Shown: positions 53,847 through 62,149 of the stretch, piece by piece
Position numbering within the stretch: position 1 is the first letter of the stretch
Layout of the letters: each line of letters starts with the position of its first letter
Source of the DNA: Clostridiales bacterium
GTDB lineage: Bacteria > Bacillota > Clostridia > Saccharofermentanales > Saccharofermentanaceae
Reading direction: 5' to 3'
DNA length: 64,000 nucleotides
NCBI GenBank assembly: GCA_017962145.1
Contig: JAGCVX010000010.1
Span: 97,231-161,230 of the forward strand
The notes under the pieces: model-generated
What the model saw: only the letters and a program-made list of their open reading frames with translations
Databases searched by the model: none
What the model was told of the DNA's origin: nothing
Program-made: the position numbers and the translations under genes

Positions 53847-53855
53847 TGCTATAAT
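53847..53855 (+). promoter_or_regulatory. Extended -10 promoter of the HD-GYP gene
   Basis: TGCTATAAT at 53847-53855, with no clear -35. Confidence 0.55.
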
Positions 53856-53888
53856 CGAGTTAGGGTTTTCTTTGGGGGTGGCATTTTC

Positions 53889-55661
53889 ATGCTTTTGTTA
53901 TATTATGAGATCCTTTTCGGATTATCGGTCTTATTTGCTCTGGTCTATGCCTATATGTGGCACAAGCATTTTGACGTCAACATCACGATGCTCTTTGTTC
54001 TGATTCCGATCAGCCTGATGGCATATATCGCTCTGGCGAAAGCGCAGACGATCGAAGAAGCGATATTGGCGAACAAATTCATCTACATCGCCGGCTGTTT
54101 TACGATCGCGTTTGTGACGCTCACGATACTCGAGCTCTGTCACTTGCGTGTTCCGAGATATGTACGGGCGATCATGATCTCCTTTACGGTGCTTTTATAC
54201 CTTCCGGTTCTTTCCATAGGAAGAAACGGACTGTTTTATAAGAGTGCGGAGATCGCTACCCGAAACGGAGTCACGATGCTGGTCGAAAAGGAATACGGCA
54301 TCATGCATACGTTCCTTTACATATGGATCTTTACACTCTTTTTCTTCTGCCTGGTATCACTTATATACAGCCTTATCAAAAAGAACGATGTTTCCCATAA
54401 GATCATCTATCTTCTGTTCCTTCCGGTCGTGATTGCGATGGTCGCATTCTTTATCGGAAGACAGATCACGGATTCGATCGAAATGATGCCGGCGGCTTTT
54501 GTATTTGCCGAGTTCTTTTATCTTCTGATCGTATACCGTCTGGGCATCTATAATGTTGACGATTCCGGACTGGATTCGCTTCTGGAAAAGGGCGGTGTCG
54601 GATTTGCTTCTTTCGATTTTAAGCTTCGCTATCTGGGCTGTAACGAAACGGCAGAAGACTGCCTTCCGGTCCTTCGCAAACTTCATGTAGATAAGCCGAT
54701 CGAAAAGGAAGCGGCACTTGCGGATAACGTGGTCAAGTGGATCCACGCATTTCAAGCAAAAGAAGCAGGCCGGAAAGTTGAGATCGAAGAGGATGGACAT
54801 GACGGAGATGACCTTCATTTCCATCACTTCAACGAAGACAAAACCAAGAACTATCACGTCGAAGTGAACTATCTTTATGACGGCCGCAAACGCCGCGGAT
54901 ACCAGCTTTTCATGACAGACGATACTGCGGATATGGAGTATCTGGAGTTCCAGAAAAAGTTCAATCTGGTGCTTCGTGATAAAGTCGATCAGAAGACTGA
55001 ACGAATCCGTGAGATGAACGACCATCTGATCCTGAGTATGGCGAATATGGTTGAAAGCCGCGACCCGTTTACCGGCGGTCATATCAAGCGTACCAGTGAA
55101 GGTGTGCGTCTGCTTATCGAACAGATGAAAGAAGATCCGAATTGCGAACTCGAAGAAAGTTTCTGTGAGCGCGTGATCAAAGCCGCGCCGATGCATGACC
55201 TCGGTAAGATCGCTGTTCGCGATGCTGTTCTCATGAAGCCCGGACGCTATGAACCGGAAGAGTACGAAGAGATGAAAGGGCATTCGGCACACGGCGCGAA
55301 GATCGTACAGGGGATCCTCGACGGCACCGATGATGAACAGTTCAAAAAGATCGCGATCAATGTTGCGCACTACCATCACGAAAGATGGGACGGAAAAGGA
55401 TATCCGGAAAAACTGGAAGGCGAAAATATCCCGATCGAAGCACGCATCATGGCGATCGCCGATGTATATGACGCGCTGGTAAGTAAACGTGTATATAAAG
55501 AAAAGATGCCGCCGGAAAAGGCAAATGCCATCATCCTTGAGGGGATGGGTACACAGTTCGATCCGGGTCTTCAAAAGTATTATGAAGCGGCCCGCCCGAA
55601 ACTGGAAGCATACTATGCAAGCCAGGACGCGCAGACAAAAGAAGACGCAGAGAAGACGTAA
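53889..55661 (+). CDS. Membrane-bound HD-GYP domain protein, putative c-di-GMP phosphodiesterase
   Basis: 590 residues behind GGGGGTGG. Residues 1-220 contain about seven transmembrane segments, resembling the N-terminal 7TM sensor found on clostridial kinases. Residues 230-360 look like a degenerate PAS-like linker. The HD-GYP domain follows: MHDLGKI (H436, D437), HSAHGAKIV, HYHHERWDGKGYP at 494-506 and IMAIADVYDALVS. All hallmark residues are present, so hydrolysis of c-di-GMP is plausible. It would oppose the two GGDEF proteins encoded in this window. Confidence 0.9.
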   Translation: MLLLYYEILFGLSVLFALVYAYMWHKHFDVNITMLFVLIPISLMAYIALAKAQTIEEAILANKFIYIAGCFTIAFVTLTILELCHLRVPRYVRAIMISFTVLLYLPVLSIGRNGLFYKSAEIATRNGVTMLVEKEYGIMHTFLYIWIFTLFFFCLVSLIYSLIKKNDVSHKIIYLLFLPVVIAMVAFFIGRQITDSIEMMPAAFVFAEFFYLLIVYRLGIYNVDDSGLDSLLEKGGVGFASFDFKLRYLGCNETAEDCLPVLRKLHVDKPIEKEAALADNVVKWIHAFQAKEAGRKVEIEEDGHDGDDLHFHHFNEDKTKNYHVEVNYLYDGRKRRGYQLFMTDDTADMEYLEFQKKFNLVLRDKVDQKTERIREMNDHLILSMANMVESRDPFTGGHIKRTSEGVRLLIEQMKEDPNCELEESFCERVIKAAPMHDLGKIAVRDAVLMKPGRYEPEEYEEMKGHSAHGAKIVQGILDGTDDEQFKKIAINVAHYHHERWDGKGYPEKLEGENIPIEARIMAIADVYDALVSKRVYKEKMPPEKANAIILEGMGTQFDPGLQKYYEAARPKLEAYYASQDAQTKEDAEKT

Positions 55662-55789
55662 AGACCAATTGTTTCAGTGCTTTTCAAAAAGGACAACGCT
55701 TCTTCTTAATTTGTTAACAAATGTGCCATAGTGCCTCCACTTTTCTTTTCTAGAATGAAACCATAGAAAGAACAAAGGAGGACAGACCG

Positions 55790-55873
55790 ATGCAGTACTT
55801 TACTTTAACTCAAGTTACCGGGTCTCATGAATCCTCCCGCAGCTTGAGTGAAACTAAGGAAGTTTCTCTTTAA
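55790..55873 (+). CDS. Small ORF encoding a 27-residue peptide, unknown function
   Basis: ATG at 55790 sits 8 nt after AAAGGAGG, a near-perfect ribosome site, and the frame runs 27 codons (starting MQYFTLTQVTG and ending KEVSL). A terminator follows at 55919. The peptide has no signal sequence, no Cys and no hydrophobic stretch. It could be a real small protein, a leader peptide or the start of a decayed gene. It lies between the HD-GYP gene and the convergent ABC transporter. Nothing in it identifies a family. Confidence 0.5.
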   Translation: MQYFTLTQVTGSHESSRSLSETKEVSL

Positions 55874-55918
55874 GATATTGAGTTTGTAAATTAGTCTAAT
55901 AGAGGACGAAAGAATATT

Positions 55919-55949
55919 CCCCCGATGCGAAAGCCTTGGGGGTTTTCTT
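55919..55949 (+). terminator. Intrinsic terminator after the 27-codon ORF
   Basis: Stem CCCCC (55919-55923) with GGGGG (55938-55942), inner GC GAAA GC tetraloop hairpin, followed by TTTTCTTT. Confidence 0.75.
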
Positions 55950-55970
55950 TATGCTTCGGATACACTTTTT

Positions 55971-56012
55971 CCAAGAAAAAAAGAAGCGGGCCGCCACTTT
56001 CGGCAGCCCGTT
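55971..56012 (-). terminator. Terminator of the ABC transporter operon
   Basis: On the minus strand CGGGCTGCC (56010-56002) pairs with GGCGGCCCG (55995-55987) with one mismatch, loop GAAAGT, followed by a T-rich run. Confidence 0.85.
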
Positions 56013-56036
56013 TGAAGAGGGTATTTCTTTTTTCGA

Positions 56037-58385
56037 TCAGTCTTCTTTCAGGATTCGTACCGGCTCGAGTTTACTGATGCTTCTGCTGTTGAGATAGGTA
56101 GTAATTGCGGCGCAGGATACGATGATGATCAGTGTTACCAGGAACCAGATCGGATGGGTCGGCAGGTTTGACTGTTCGATGCCGAAGGAGGAAAGGCCGA
56201 TCAGCATCATCTTGTCGGAGACGGCGAAGTGCAGAAGGGCACCGATGGAAACTCCGATGATGGCTACCGGAAGCGTGCCCAGGATCGTTCTGCGTACCAG
56301 CTCTCCGGAGGTGTAACCCAGGGCTTTGCTGACACCCAGTTCGGTGCGCTCACGAATGAGCTGGGAGCGGGTCAGCAGGATCTCGGTCAGGATGACTACG
56401 AAGCAGGTCAGCACTACGAAGATGACACAGATGCTGCACATGGCACCTACGAGAGAATCAATGGTGGTACCGATAATGTCCTGGACCAGCATGAAAGCAT
56501 CCGTCGGGTACTTTGCCGCCCACTCGTCTTTAAATGCTCTCGGCGCGATACCGTCTTTAAGGTAAATGATGGCCTGTTCATAGCGGTGTTCCGGGTAGAT
56601 CCGGAGCACGCCCGATTCGCTCAGGAGGGCCTTGTTACCGGAGTAGTTGATCTTCTGATCGATACCGCAAACGGTAAATGCGAGGGAATCTCCGCCTGCC
56701 ACAGGGGCGATGTTGACCACGTCGCCGACCTTGACGTTGAGCTTCTTGGCATTGCTGACGGTCATGACGATCTCGTTTTCTTTTTCCGGCAGGTGGCCTT
56801 CCAGAAGATATTCATACTCCAGTTCTTTCGGCTTATCAAATACATCCACTGACACGGACTTGCTCTCGGTGGCAGAGGTGATCTCCACATTCATGAGGGT
56901 GGTCTGGAGAAGCACGCGATCGACACGAGAATCCTTTCTGAGTTCGTCGACGATTTCCGGATGGGCGTAGACTACAGCCTGCACATCGCCGGTTTCAAAT
57001 CCGATGAGTCGGAGAAGGGGTTCCTGATCCAGACCGAAGTTCTGGAAAAGTGTGAATCCATCTACACACGCAAATGCCAGTACGGCGAAGATGAGTGCGG
57101 TGAAGATCGTCTTCTTGGCAGTGCCGAAGAGCTGTTTGCCGGCCAGGGCCAGATCCAGAGGCAGGTTGGTTTTATCCAGGGCGAAGTGATTCTTCTTGAA
57201 GTTGTGGTTGGCAATGCCGCTACGGAGAGACTCCAGTACCGTCAGCTTCTTGTAGCTGCGAGAAGCCAGCAGGGTGCCCAGGAAAACCATGAGCGGAATG
57301 CTTACCAGTGTGGTGATCAAAGCCGGGAGGCTGATGCCCGAGTATCCGGACAGCCCCATCATGGCGCAGCCCAGAGAGTTCAGGGGAGTCGTCACCAGAA
57401 GTCCGGTGCCGATCGCCACCAGGGTTGCCATACCGCAGATCAGCATTTCTTCCAGGATACAGGAGAAACGGAGTGCTTTTGCCGAATAACCGGTAGCCTG
57501 CAGAAGACCGATATTCTGGATATTCATCTCGATAAAGTTTTTGATCGAGAAGTGCATGATGATCAATGCCAGTCCCACCAGGATCACGGTAAAGATCGCC
57601 ACCAGTGCGGAGGTAATGTCGGACAGCGCCAGGGTCGCGTACTCCATGAGCGGACGAGCGATGGTTGTTGGGGTCTTGGTGCCTTCATAAACACGCTGAA
57701 CGGCCTTGTCATAATCGTCGATGTCCACGCCCTCTTTTGCCTTGCAGTTAATGAAATGACCGCACAGATCCGGTGTGACACAGTTCTCGATCATGGTGTA
57801 ACTGTCGTGGCTTACCAGGCAGTAGTATCCGGAGACGTTCATGGACGTGGCGAAATACAGATGTTCCAGATATCCCTTCACGACGAAATCGATGGTCCGG
57901 TTTCCGGACTTGAAATGAATGGTATCTCCCACTTTGATAGAGGCTTTCAGAAAATAGGGAATGACGATCTCGTTGTCTTTCAGGTCGCTGAATTCTTCCG
58001 AAAAGCTGTTCAGCTGCGTCGGCTTCGTGCAGTCCGTAATGTAGAACTGGCTGGAGGTGGATTCCTCCGGGCTCTTGCCACCGTAGTAATAATCTACGTT
58101 CCAGTTAATGACCGGCACCGCCTCGGCACATTCGGTATCCGGGAGGTTGGCGATCTTTTGGACTTCGCCATCGATATCTTCGTCCATCTCGCGGGTGGAG
58201 AAGACCAGAAGATCGGAGTAGTGATACTTCTCGTCGCTGGCTTTGATGGCGGCCTCGCCGGAAAGCATCAGAGAGAGACTGCAGAAGAGGAGAACGGCGG
58301 CCAGATAAATCAGAAGGAAAAGAATGGCGACTTCGCCTCTGTGCTTTTTGATATTATTCTTTGCAATGAAAAACAGTGAATACAT
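56037..58385 (-). CDS. ABC transporter permease, FtsX-like
   Basis: 782 residues. Membrane topology is 1 + 3 + (inner) 1 + 3: an N-terminal helix (EVAILFLLIYLAAVLLFCSL), a large extracytoplasmic domain, then two FtsX-type helix groups (SALVAIFTVILVGLALIIM... and MCSICVIFVVLTCFVVIL...). The FtsX signature TELGVSKALGYTSGELVRRTI is present in the second group and a related NIGLLQATGYSAKALR in the first. Such permeases form MacB/BceB-like transporters for peptide resistance or lipoprotein handling. The cognate ATPase is encoded 3 nt upstream. Confidence 0.9.
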   Translation of the reverse strand: MYSLFFIAKNNIKKHRGEVAILFLLIYLAAVLLFCSLSLMLSGEAAIKASDEKYHYSDLLVFSTREMDEDIDGEVQKIANLPDTECAEAVPVINWNVDYYYGGKSPEESTSSQFYITDCTKPTQLNSFSEEFSDLKDNEIVIPYFLKASIKVGDTIHFKSGNRTIDFVVKGYLEHLYFATSMNVSGYYCLVSHDSYTMIENCVTPDLCGHFINCKAKEGVDIDDYDKAVQRVYEGTKTPTTIARPLMEYATLALSDITSALVAIFTVILVGLALIIMHFSIKNFIEMNIQNIGLLQATGYSAKALRFSCILEEMLICGMATLVAIGTGLLVTTPLNSLGCAMMGLSGYSGISLPALITTLVSIPLMVFLGTLLASRSYKKLTVLESLRSGIANHNFKKNHFALDKTNLPLDLALAGKQLFGTAKKTIFTALIFAVLAFACVDGFTLFQNFGLDQEPLLRLIGFETGDVQAVVYAHPEIVDELRKDSRVDRVLLQTTLMNVEITSATESKSVSVDVFDKPKELEYEYLLEGHLPEKENEIVMTVSNAKKLNVKVGDVVNIAPVAGGDSLAFTVCGIDQKINYSGNKALLSESGVLRIYPEHRYEQAIIYLKDGIAPRAFKDEWAAKYPTDAFMLVQDIIGTTIDSLVGAMCSICVIFVVLTCFVVILTEILLTRSQLIRERTELGVSKALGYTSGELVRRTILGTLPVAIIGVSIGALLHFAVSDKMMLIGLSSFGIEQSNLPTHPIWFLVTLIIIVSCAAITTYLNSRSISKLEPVRILKED

Positions 58386-58388
58386 ATA

Positions 58389-59210
58389 TTACCACCCCAT
58401 GTTCGAAAGGAATGCGCGCACTGTGCTGTGACGCTGCTGGTCCGGTCCGTTATATGGTGCCAGTTCGATCTCGTCGCAGATCACACCGTCACGCAGGTAG
58501 AGGATGCGGTTTCCGCGTTCGGCGGCCGCTACAGTATGAGTAACCATGACGATGCTCTGACCGCGCTTATTCATTTCTGAAAGTACGTCGAGAACGGCGG
58601 TGGTATTTTGCGAGTTCAGAGCGCCTGTCGGCTCGTCCGCGAAAAGAACTTCCGGGTCGTTGATGACGGATCTTACGAGAGCGACACGCTGCTGTTCACC
58701 ACCACTTAACTGGTTCGGGAACTTGCCGTAGCTCTTCTCGTCGAGACCGACCGAAGAAAGAAGTTTCTTGGCTTTTTCAGCCAGTTCTTTTCTGTTCTTA
58801 TGCTTAAGAAGTCCGCTGACCATGATGTTGTCGAGGACCGACATCGTATCGTTTAAGTAGTTCTGCTGGAAAACGAATCCGCAGTGGTTTCTTCTGAAAA
58901 GGGCCAGCTTGTCGTTGCTGTATTTGGAGATCTCTTCCGATCCGTAGGTGATGGAGCCGAGACTCGGGCGGTCCATGCCGGACAGTGCGTAAAGCAGAGT
59001 CGATTTACCGGCGCCGGAGTCGCCCATGATGACGGTGAAGTCTCCTTTTCTAATCTCGAGGTTCAGGTTCTTCAAGACGTGCTGCTGGATGCTTTCGTTT
59101 GAAAATGTCTTGCAAAGGTCTTTGGCTCGAAGGATGGCTTCCTTCGTATTGAGTGAATGCGCGGCATTCTTATTTGCTGTAGTGTCTTTGACGTGTAATG
59201 TGGTCTGCAT
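58389..59210 (-). CDS. ABC transporter ATP-binding protein, MacB/BceA-like
   Basis: 273 residues. The ATG at 59210 follows AAAGGAG; the longer frame to 59303 is rejected. Walker A GDSGAGKST, signature LSGGEQQRVALVRS, Walker B VLFADEPTGALNS, H-loop VTHTV: the DEPTGALN form is typical of the MacB/LolD/BceA subfamily that pairs with FtsX permeases. It is followed by the permease after 3 nt. An N-terminal lead of about 30 residues precedes the domain. No two-component system lies next to it. Confidence 0.92.
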   Translation of the reverse strand: MQTTLHVKDTTANKNAAHSLNTKEAILRAKDLCKTFSNESIQQHVLKNLNLEIRKGDFTVIMGDSGAGKSTLLYALSGMDRPSLGSITYGSEEISKYSNDKLALFRRNHCGFVFQQNYLNDTMSVLDNIMVSGLLKHKNRKELAEKAKKLLSSVGLDEKSYGKFPNQLSGGEQQRVALVRSVINDPEVLFADEPTGALNSQNTTAVLDVLSEMNKRGQSIVMVTHTVAAAERGNRILYLRDGVICDEIELAPYNGPDQQRHSTVRAFLSNMGW

Positions 59211-59407
59211 ATGATGTACTCCTTTGCGTCTGTATTGATTCACTTGTGTTTCATGACCCGAGTGGATCGGGATTTGATTTTTACGAAGCGGCGGTGCGTC
59301 CATCGCCGGATCGCTTTCATGGATCCTACGATCTTAGTGTACGGCTAAGAGAAGGAGAATGCTTTACTTGAATCTTGTGCAATCCTTAACTGTTTCTTAC
59401 ACGAGTG

Positions 59408-59484
59408 CGCTGAAAAAAGAATACTCGTCGCTGGTCCTCGGGCTTTGCCCTGCGGAATCGCTCCTTAGTATTCTTTTTTCAGCG
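59408..59484. repeat. 18-bp perfect inverted repeat with a 41-nt loop
   Basis: The 18-mer CGCTGAAAAAAGAATACT at 59408-59425 returns as its exact reverse complement at 59467-59484. The loop contains a small GGGC TTT GCCC hairpin. The A6 and T6 runs lie within the stem. It looks like a bidirectional terminator, yet the flanking genes diverge from it. Confidence 0.75.
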
Positions 59485-59651
59485 TATGTGTGTACGATAG
59501 AGTTGCGGATTGTGGGGGCGCCCTGATATTCTTTTCGCGAATTGGTGTGAGAAATAGTTGGGGTGAGTCGTTTTATTATATGGAATGTTTCTTAATGCAG
59601 GATAGTGGTGCTTTTGTCGCGAAAGTGGTGGATTTAGTTGTAAAAAGTTCA

Positions 59652-59660
59652 TGATATAAT
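59652..59660 (+). promoter_or_regulatory. Extended -10 promoter of the second LRR-DUF4214 gene
   Basis: TGATATAAT at 59652-59660, about 40 nt before the start codon. Confidence 0.55.
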
Positions 59661-59699
59661 GCATTTGGAAGATTCCTGTAGAAAGGTGAGGTTTTTGAC

Positions 59700-62117
59700 A
59701 TGCGTGATAGAAAGAGAATACTCAGTTTGGGACTTGCTTTGGCCATGACCCTGGTGATCCATCCTGTCTGGAAAACAGAACTGGTTCGCGCGGATGATCA
59801 AATTGAAATCAACGAGACGAATTTCGAGGATCCGAATTTCCGAGAATATATTTCCGATAAATGTGACTGGAATAGCGATGGATTTTTAAGCGCGGGTGAG
59901 ATTTCGTATGTAAACAGCTTAAGTATATCTAACAAACAGATCAAAAACCTGAAAGGAATCGAGTACTTTACAGAACTGACCACGCTGTCTTGCTCGAATA
60001 ATCAGTTGACGGAACTGGATGTGAGCAAGAATACAAAACTGAAGGAATTGAATTGTTATAGCAACCAGTTGGCCAGTTTGAATCTGGGATCGAATCCTAA
60101 CTTGGTGTGGTTGAGTTGTAATGATAATGCTTTGACTAGCCTGGACGTGAGTAAGAATGCGGAATTAAAGAATATTTATTGTAGCAAAAATCCTATTAGC
60201 AGCATTGATTTGAGCAATAATCCGAAAGTGGAGTCACTATATGTATCGGATACTTCGCTGACGAGCCTGGATCTGAGCACATGCACGAATTTAAAAAAAT
60301 TATCGTGTGAAAGAACAACGCTCACATCCTTGAATCTCGAAAAGTGTACGGCGCTTGAATATGCTACGGTTTTATCCAATCATGATCTGACATCCTTGGT
60401 TATGGGCAATAATGAAAATCTGTGGGCACTTTTCTGCCAGTACAATGCCCTGACCAGCATAGATGTGAGCGGACTTCCCAATCTTTCGTCTTTTCAGGTG
60501 AACAATAATCAGCTTACGGAAATTGATGTGAGTCAGAATCCGCATTTGAAGATATTTTATTGCGGCCATAATCAGATTTCAGAACTGGGTGTCAGTCAAA
60601 ACCCGGAACTGGAAACCTTGGTTTGCGAAGTGAATCAATTGACATCTTTGGATGTGAGCGCTTGTGAAAAACTGAAAAGTATCAGCTGCGAATATAATCA
60701 GCTGTCAGAACTGGATCTCAGCCATAATCCGAATCTAACGAGCTTACAGTGCCAAGCAAACAATATTGTGGAACTGGATCTCAGCTATAATCCGAATCTG
60801 GAGAAATTAAAATGCCAAGCAAACAATATTGAGGAACTGGATATTCATGCATGTCCGCTTCTGGTCAATCTTGTACAAACAGCGGAACGAGTAGTGATGG
60901 ATGTCGCACAATATCAAGGAGAGAACGGTGAATGGTTATTTATCGACACAGATGTTCCGATCCGTACGGAACCTGCTGTATATACAGTTAATGTATCCAC
61001 CGATGGAAATGGTACGGCAGCAGCTTCGGCATCTAGTGGTACCCGCGGTGATCAGATCACATTGACAGCTACACCGAATGAAGGCTATCGATTCAAAGCG
61101 TGGCAGGTCATTTCCGGAGATGTGACCATTACCGATAATACCTTTGTGATCGGTAAAAAGGATGTGGAAATCAAGGCGATCTTTGAAGCCATTCCGACTC
61201 CGGACCCGGATCCGCTTACACCGGAACCCGGACCGACTACACCTGAACCGGGTCCGACTACACCTGAACCGGGTCCGACGACACCGGAGCCTGGACCGAC
61301 CAATCCTGATCCGAGCAATCCGAATCCCGATCCGAGTGATCCGCAGCCGGGTACACCTGATCCGGCAAAGGATCCTTCTTTCGAAGACTTCGTAGAGAGG
61401 CTTTATACAGTCGCGCTCGGCCGTGCTTCGGAAGCGGAAGGAAAAGCTTTCTGGGTAGATCAGGTGGTAAATAAGGGATTCACCGGTGCAGACTGTGCGA
61501 GATTCTTCCTTCTGGATGCACCGGAGTTCTTAGGCCGTGGTTTGACAGACGACCAGTTTGTCGAGATCCTGTATAAGACATTCTTCGATCGTGAATCTGA
61601 AGCCGATGGTAAGGCATACTGGCTGGGAAGACTGGCTTCGGGTTCTCCGAAGGCGGACGTGGTCAATGACTTTATCGAATCCGTGGAGTGGTGCAACGTC
61701 TGTGCGACATATGGCGTCAAGTCCGGGGCGAAGTGGCATAAGGCTACTATTGCAAGTAAGAATGCAATCAAGTTTGCGACGCGTCTTTATACCTGCTGTC
61801 TGGGCCGTGAGCCGGAAGCAGATGGTCTGAATTACTGGTCCCTGGCACTGACGAATCTGGAAGTATCCGGATATCAGGCAGCAAGTCTCTTCTTCGAGTC
61901 TCCTGAGTTCCAGGGATTCAATACATCCAATGAAGAGTACCTGACAAGACTTTATACGACCTTCATGGGAAGAGAGCCGGATGCGGATGGATTTAACTAC
62001 TGGCTCGGACTTCTGAACGGCGGCATGAGTAGAAGCGATGCGCTCAAGACTTTTGCAGGTTGTCCTGAATTCCAGGAGATCTGCAATAAGTACGGCATCG
62101 ATCGCGGTGTGATATAA
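59700..62117 (+). CDS. Secreted leucine-rich repeat protein with PEPGP linker and DUF4214 tail
   Basis: 805 residues behind GGTGAGG. Signal peptide (RILSLGLALAMTLVIHPVW, cleavage near VRAD), an EF-hand-like segment (DWNSDGFLSAGEI), about fifteen short leucine-rich repeats ('LTELDVSKNTKLKELNCYSN' type), a beta-rich repeat (YTVNVSTDGNGTAAASAS...FKAWQVISGD) like bacterial Ig/InlB repeats, a linker of tandem TPEPGPT units, and four DUF4214 units (from DPSFEDFVERLYTVALGR to the end). The same architecture as the gene at 29555. Probably an exported surface or matrix protein; no anchor motif is visible, so attachment may be through the DUF4214 tail. Confidence 0.88.
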   Translation: MRDRKRILSLGLALAMTLVIHPVWKTELVRADDQIEINETNFEDPNFREYISDKCDWNSDGFLSAGEISYVNSLSISNKQIKNLKGIEYFTELTTLSCSNNQLTELDVSKNTKLKELNCYSNQLASLNLGSNPNLVWLSCNDNALTSLDVSKNAELKNIYCSKNPISSIDLSNNPKVESLYVSDTSLTSLDLSTCTNLKKLSCERTTLTSLNLEKCTALEYATVLSNHDLTSLVMGNNENLWALFCQYNALTSIDVSGLPNLSSFQVNNNQLTEIDVSQNPHLKIFYCGHNQISELGVSQNPELETLVCEVNQLTSLDVSACEKLKSISCEYNQLSELDLSHNPNLTSLQCQANNIVELDLSYNPNLEKLKCQANNIEELDIHACPLLVNLVQTAERVVMDVAQYQGENGEWLFIDTDVPIRTEPAVYTVNVSTDGNGTAAASASSGTRGDQITLTATPNEGYRFKAWQVISGDVTITDNTFVIGKKDVEIKAIFEAIPTPDPDPLTPEPGPTTPEPGPTTPEPGPTTPEPGPTNPDPSNPNPDPSDPQPGTPDPAKDPSFEDFVERLYTVALGRASEAEGKAFWVDQVVNKGFTGADCARFFLLDAPEFLGRGLTDDQFVEILYKTFFDRESEADGKAYWLGRLASGSPKADVVNDFIESVEWCNVCATYGVKSGAKWHKATIASKNAIKFATRLYTCCLGREPEADGLNYWSLALTNLEVSGYQAASLFFESPEFQGFNTSNEEYLTRLYTTFMGREPDADGFNYWLGLLNGGMSRSDALKTFAGCPEFQEICNKYGIDRGVI
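61218..61302 (+). repeat. Tandem 21-nt repeats encoding the PTTPEPG linker
   Basis: About four in-frame copies of a 21-nt unit (seven residues each) inside the LRR gene. Such repeats can change copy number by slippage. Confidence 0.8.
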
Positions 62118-62149
62118 AAGTGGTGAGAAAAAAAAGAGAGGAAGATGAA

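Larger units (their letters stand above)
59211..59699. other. 489-nt divergent intergenic region
   Basis: It must hold the minus-strand ABC promoter, not confidently placed, and the plus-strand promoter of the LRR gene at 59652-59660. In the middle is an 18-bp perfect inverted repeat (59408-59425 / 59467-59484). No coding frame is supported. Confidence 0.6.

Noticed and set aside
59408..59484. A transposon end or MITE
   Set aside because: No second copy, target-site duplication or transposase is visible in the window.
61085..61318. Minus-strand Gly/Val/Pro-rich frame opposite the linker
   Set aside because: It is only the reverse reading of the PEPGP-coding tandem repeats.
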